From CAYOEZ01 sp964402955 (GTDB taxonomy: Bacteria; Chloroflexota; DTOL01; DAOUCN01): a DNA stretch of 8,785 nt. The position numbers and the translations under genes were made by a program. This document shows positions 6,667-8,785 of the stretch, one piece after another; position 1 is the first letter of the stretch, and each line of letters opens with the position of its first letter. The notes under the pieces are model-generated. The model had not been told where the DNA came from. It was given only the letters and a program-made list of their open reading frames with translations, and made no database searches. The stretch lies in the NCBI GenBank assembly GCA_964402955.1, contig CAYOEZ010000206.1, forward strand, positions 1-8,785, given 5' to 3'.

Positions 6667-7080
6667 CTACTCGACAAACTGCGCGGGCGTCAGGATGCGC
6701 GGCCCCGAGGCGCGAGCGACGTGGGGCGTGAAATGACGTGTGTTGCCCGTGACGAGAGCATCCGCTTGCGCGTCTATGGCGGCGGCGAGGATTGGCGCGT
6801 CTGCCGCATGGGCGGCAGCGCACGCTGCCACTTTGCCGGCGTCGGCGTCGGGCTGAACCTCGAAGGGCGCGTTCTGCAGCAAAAAGAAGAGAAGGGGCGC
6901 CAGGTCGGGGCGTTTGACCCGGATAGTCGCCACGATCTCGTCGATCACCTGGCGCGAGACGACAGCAGTGATTGCGCCATCGATATGGGACTGCAGGATT
7001 ACGGCCGGCGCGCCGCTGGCGGAGTAGAGGCCAGAGAAGATCACATTGGCGTCAAGGAAGATGCGTCGTTTTGGCGTCAT
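6667..7080 (-). CDS. PIN-domain toxin (VapC-like ribonuclease) of a type II toxin-antitoxin pair
   Basis: Predicted 137-residue PIN-domain protein; the family consists of Mg2+-dependent ribonucleases that cleave RNA when released from antitoxin. The N-terminal strand FLDANVIFSGL carries Asp10 and Asn12. The middle acidic residue is probably Glu48 (VIDEIVATI), and Asp94 precedes PILAAAI. The C-terminal motif is ALVTGNTRHF, with Asn113 where many PIN proteins have Asp; asparagine is seen in some subfamilies, so this need not mean inactivity. The start ATG 7080 gives MTPKRRIFLD, a typical PIN opening. A longer frame extends upstream but its extra residues are basic, low-quality sequence overlapping the antitoxin. 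The gene overlaps the antitoxin gene by 29 nt, implying translational coupling. An AGAGGAG (7103-7097) lies somewhat far (16 nt) from the ATG. Confidence 0.88.
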   Translation of the reverse strand: MTPKRRIFLDANVIFSGLYSASGAPAVILQSHIDGAITAVVSRQVIDEIVATIRVKRPDLAPLLFFLLQNAPFEVQPDADAGKVAACAAAHAADAPILAAAIDAQADALVTGNTRHFTPHVARASGPRILTPAQFVE

Positions 7081-7348
7081 AGCGCTGCTTGTATATCTCC
7101 TCTCGTATCTTCCGACCGCCCTCCTGTAGTTCCTCCTCAGTAATCCCTGAGGCGGCGAAAGCAGCCTGGATCTCGCGTAGAGCATGCGACGCAAGCGCCT
7201 TTTTGGGCTTGAGAACGACGCCGTCATCGAGCATTTGCAGCTCCAGGCTGTCGCCCGTGCGCAAGCCCAGCTTGGCGCAAACGTCAGCTGGCAGTGTGAT
7301 CTGTCGCCGGTCGCGCAAAACGAGGTCGGTGGTCTCTACTGGTGCCAT
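7052..7348 (-). CDS. AbrB/MazE-type (SpoVT-AbrB fold) antitoxin
   Basis: Predicted 98-residue antitoxin. Residues about 5-50 form a swapped-hairpin AbrB DNA-binding domain: LRDRRQITLPADVCAKLGLRTGD is the diagnostic pattern (basic turn, Q-I-T-L-P, then K-L-G-L-x-x-G-D), followed by the strand GVVLKPKK. Residues about 52-98 are charged and helical (EEELQEGG, REEIYKQRYD), as expected of the flexible part that wraps and inhibits the toxin. The first gene of the operon is the antitoxin, the usual order for this pair type, and the last 29 nt overlap the PIN gene. Start ATG 7348 has AGGA (7360-7357) 8 nt upstream. A consensus-like promoter and a palindrome lie immediately upstream, consistent with autorepression by the antitoxin or the complex. 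Confidence 0.92.
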   Translation of the reverse strand: MAPVETTDLVLRDRRQITLPADVCAKLGLRTGDSLELQMLDDGVVLKPKKALASHALREIQAAFAASGITEEELQEGGRKIREEIYKQRYDAKTTHLP

Positions 7349-7359
7349 CTCGGTTATCC

Positions 7360-7382
7360 TTTCTGAATTCTGATGTCAGAAA
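7360..7382 (-). promoter_or_regulatory. Candidate autoregulatory operator of the toxin-antitoxin operon
   Basis: TTTCTGA (7360-7366) and TCAGAAA (7376-7382) are perfect 7-bp inverted arms with a 9-bp spacer. A further TTCTGA (7368-7373) lies inside, and GAATTC (7365-7370) forms an extra small palindrome. The element covers the predicted transcription start just downstream of the -10 box, a position suited to repression by the AbrB-type antitoxin. Confidence 0.6.
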
Positions 7383-7383
7383 C

Positions 7384-7412
7384 ATGATAACTCAGACACT
7401 AACGTTTGTCAA
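7384..7412 (-). promoter_or_regulatory. Sigma-70 promoter of the toxin-antitoxin operon
   Basis: Read on the minus strand, a perfect -35 TTGACA (7412-7407) is followed after exactly 17 bp by TATCAT (7389-7384), a five-of-six -10 match. The predicted start is near 7377, about 29 nt before ATG 7348. It would drive antitoxin and toxin and possibly read into smc. Confidence 0.8.
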
Positions 7413-7451
7413 GCAGCGCACAGAGCCTGCCCCGAAGCTCACCCCGCTCTA

Positions 7452-7485
7452 TCGAGTGCTCCACCGGGCATTCGCGAACACTCGA
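7452..7485. repeat. Short inverted repeat upstream of the toxin-antitoxin promoter
   Basis: TCGAGTGCTC (7452-7461) is complementary to GAACACTCGA (7476-7485) at 9 of 10 positions, around a 14-nt loop. It lies between the toxin-antitoxin promoter and the 3' end of the methyltransferase gene. Role unknown; a transcript-ending or protein-binding site is possible. Confidence 0.45.
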
Positions 7486-7502
7486 GGACGGCCAAACCAA
7501 CG

Positions 7503-7591
7503 GGAACGCGGATGAACGCAGAAAATGACGCAGATTTGCGCAGATACAAACAGCGTCCAACCGCGGCTTCTTCTGCGTTCATCCGCGTCCC
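7503..7591. repeat. Inverted repeat downstream of the methyltransferase gene, possible terminator
   Basis: The 21-nt arms 7503-7523 and 7571-7591 match at 20 of 21 positions, with the perfect 18-nt core ACGCGGATGAACGCAGAA in the left arm. The 47-nt loop contains related GCAGAT-type repeats (GACGCAGATTTGCGCAGAT). The element begins 12 nt past the methyltransferase stop on its transcript, so it would form a long stem at the 3' end of that mRNA. Repeats with this GCGGATGAACGCAGA look are, from memory, common in environmental bacterial spacers. Confidence 0.7.
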
Positions 7592-7603
7592 ATCCTACGC
7601 GCC

Positions 7604-8617
7604 CTACGCCTTCTTGCCGGCGATGATGAAGCCCTGCGACAGCTTGAGCATCAGGGGCGACAATGATTCGACGCTGAGTATCTCGTTGGCGACGGACAGA
7701 ATGCCGCCGCGTGCGCCGCCAAAGTAGGGGTGGACGTGCGCCGGTATGCCGTGGCGCGTCATGTCCCGGCCCAGCCGCAGCGGGTCGAAGAGATACTCGA
7801 TGAAGACGCCGTTGAGCGGGTCGATGGGCGAGCCCCCATCATAGAAGCGCTGTGGCGTCACCCCGTGCTCGACATAAGCGCGGAATGCAGCCAGCAACTC
7901 CTCGCCCCACAGTCCGGATGTGCCTTTGGCTAGCGTGTCTAGCTCGGCGCCGGACAGGGTAGGGAAGTTCTTCTGGGCGATGTCGCGTCGCTTGGTAATG
8001 AATGGCCGCTCAACGGTATGGCCGGGTATACGGCCTGGTGGGCCGCTCTCAAACAGTGTCCAAATGGCGCGCACCTTGCGGCGGACGAAGACATTGTTGC
8101 CGTTGTTGGTGTCGACGACGATCAGCGTGCCGCCGGGGCGCAGGACGCGCGCTGCTTCGGCCAGAAAGCGGTCAACCTCATGGTAATGAGAAATAGCCTC
8201 GATCGAGATGACCACGTCGAACGATGCGTCGGCATAGGGCAGGTAGGCGACGTCACCCAGCGCCGGGAAGACGGGCACGCTGAAAGGCAGCCGCGAGAGA
8301 TAGGCCTTGCAGGTGCCGATCATGCCACGGTGAATGTCGAGGTTGTGCACCTCGGCTGCTCCCAGCAACGCCATCAGAAGCGCGTTAATGCCGAAGCCGC
8401 CGCCGGCGTCCAGGATGCGTTTGCCTGCGATGACGACGCCGGCAGCGCGCCAGATCGTGCGCCGCAAGCGCACGTAGCGGTCCACCTGTGCGGGCGTAGT
8501 CAGCTTGCCGCAATAGGTGTAGAACCAGGGATGGTAGATGTCGGCGCGATTCTTATCGAGAATCTCGGCCAGCAGAGCATGCGGGTCAACGCTCTGGCCG
8601 CGGTAGTCTATGTGCAT
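7604..8617 (-). CDS. Class I SAM-dependent methyltransferase of unknown substrate
   Basis: Predicted 337-residue Rossmann-fold methyltransferase. Motif I is ILDAGGGFG (68-76), the SAM glycine loop. The acidic residue after strand 2 is Asp94 in HNLDIHRGM. A GDVAYLPYADASFDVVISIEA-like segment (121-141) gives the adenine-binding Asp122 and motif IV. A conserved RVLRPGGTLIVVD (157-169) follows. This places the core in the Methyltransf_11/25 group (UbiE-like). About 60 residues precede it, and a long C-terminal part (170-337) of unrecognised type includes GSPIDPLNG and HPYFGGARGG; it may hold the substrate site or a cap. No membrane segment or signal peptide is evident apart from hydrophobic core strands. 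Start ATG 8617 has GGAG (8626-8623) 5 nt upstream. No promoter is obvious; the leader runs through G/C heptad arrays. It appears monocistronic and unrelated in function to the adjacent toxin-antitoxin pair. Confidence 0.9.
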   Translation of the reverse strand: MHIDYRGQSVDPHALLAEILDKNRADIYHPWFYTYCGKLTTPAQVDRYVRLRRTIWRAAGVVIAGKRILDAGGGFGINALLMALLGAAEVHNLDIHRGMIGTCKAYLSRLPFSVPVFPALGDVAYLPYADASFDVVISIEAISHYHEVDRFLAEAARVLRPGGTLIVVDTNNGNNVFVRRKVRAIWTLFESGPPGRIPGHTVERPFITKRRDIAQKNFPTLSGAELDTLAKGTSGLWGEELLAAFRAYVEHGVTPQRFYDGGSPIDPLNGVFIEYLFDPLRLGRDMTRHGIPAHVHPYFGGARGGILSVANEILSVESLSPLMLKLSQGFIIAGKKA

Positions 8618-8627
8618 GGGTGCTCCA

Positions 8628-8680
8628 GGGTGGAGGGCAGAGGGTGGCGGGGAGTGGGTTGCGGGTAGTGGGTGGTGGGG
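8628..8680 (+). repeat. Heptad array of eight G-triplets
   Basis: GGG occurs at 8628, 8635, 8642, 8649, 8656, 8663, 8670 and 8677, an exact 7-bp period. The 4-nt spacers vary (TGGA, CAGA, TGGC, GAGT, TTGC, TAGT, TGGT). The array provides at least one canonical G-quadruplex motif on the plus strand and starts 10 nt upstream of the methyltransferase start codon, overlapping its leader. Confidence 0.85.
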
Positions 8681-8694
8681 CGCGCTGTGCTGTG

Positions 8695-8732
8695 CCCTTT
8701 CCCCTCTACCCCCTACCCTCTCCCCTCTACCC
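8695..8732 (-). repeat. Heptad array of six C-triplets (G-triplets on the minus strand), inverted partner
   Basis: CCC occurs at 8695, 8702, 8709, 8716, 8723 and 8730, again exactly every 7 bp, with spacers such as TTTC, TCTA, CCTA and TCTC. It is separated from the G-array by CGCGCTGTGCTGTG (8681-8694). Triplets pair in register with those of the G-array (8677 with 8695, 8670 with 8702, and so on), so the two could form a long imperfect stem. Beyond it, 8734-8785 shows no gene or motif I can name. Confidence 0.85.
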
Positions 8733-8785
8733 CATATGCGCTAACTTAAGAAATGCAGGTGCATGGATTGGTAGAAAGTGGTGAT

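Noticed and set aside
7081..7227. N-terminally extended 186-residue PIN protein
   Set aside because: The extra 49 residues overlap the AbrB antitoxin coding sequence and are Arg-rich out-of-frame sequence; ATG 7080 gives a standard PIN N-terminus.
8018..8668. 216-residue plus-strand open frame opposite the methyltransferase
   Set aside because: Antisense to clear methyltransferase motifs, with a low-complexity C-terminus running into the heptad array.

Overview
The window is GC-rich bacterial chromosome with five intact-looking protein genes plus a ribosomal-RNA methyltransferase gene (six in all), one decayed gene fragment and unusually repeat-rich intergenic spaces. The codon and residue style (Ala/Arg-rich), the SMC and RlmN sequences, and spacers full of hairpin repeats and GGGNNNN/CCCNNNN heptads suggest a member of the Chloroflexota (possibly Anaerolineae-like). 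That assignment is inference from overall appearance; no marker in the window proves it.

Layout. Plus strand, left: a strong promoter with an extended -10 box and a structured leader precede a YugP-type membrane zinc metallopeptidase (201-896). A hairpin and a nested inverted-repeat element (964-1101) follow, then a second extended -10 promoter and rlmN (1207-2346), the dual rRNA/tRNA adenosine C2-methyltransferase. Centre: a convergent intergenic island (2343-2985) holds a 23-bp inverted repeat, two tandem copies of a 95/96-bp unit, and the truncated 3' end of a probable carbohydrate-active enzyme gene on the minus strand. Minus strand, right: a complete smc gene (2986-6624, TTG start), preceded by a type II toxin-antitoxin pair (AbrB-type antitoxin 7052-7348, PIN toxin 6667-7080). 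The pair has a good sigma-70 promoter and an operator-like palindrome. A methyltransferase of unknown substrate (7604-8617) lies furthest right.

How the parts work together. The peptidase and rlmN are independent housekeeping-type genes with their own promoters. The toxin-antitoxin operon runs directly into smc with 42 nt between them and no clear terminator, so smc may be partly transcribed from an autoregulated toxin-antitoxin promoter.

The most unusual structure is a set of exactly 7-bp-periodic G-triplet arrays. One has four triplets and lies between the PIN gene and the smc ribosome binding site. An inverted pair of eight G-triplets followed by six C-triplets lies upstream of the methyltransferase. 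I see no CRISPR array, no tRNA or rRNA gene and no complete insertion sequence, and no clear new multi-gene system.
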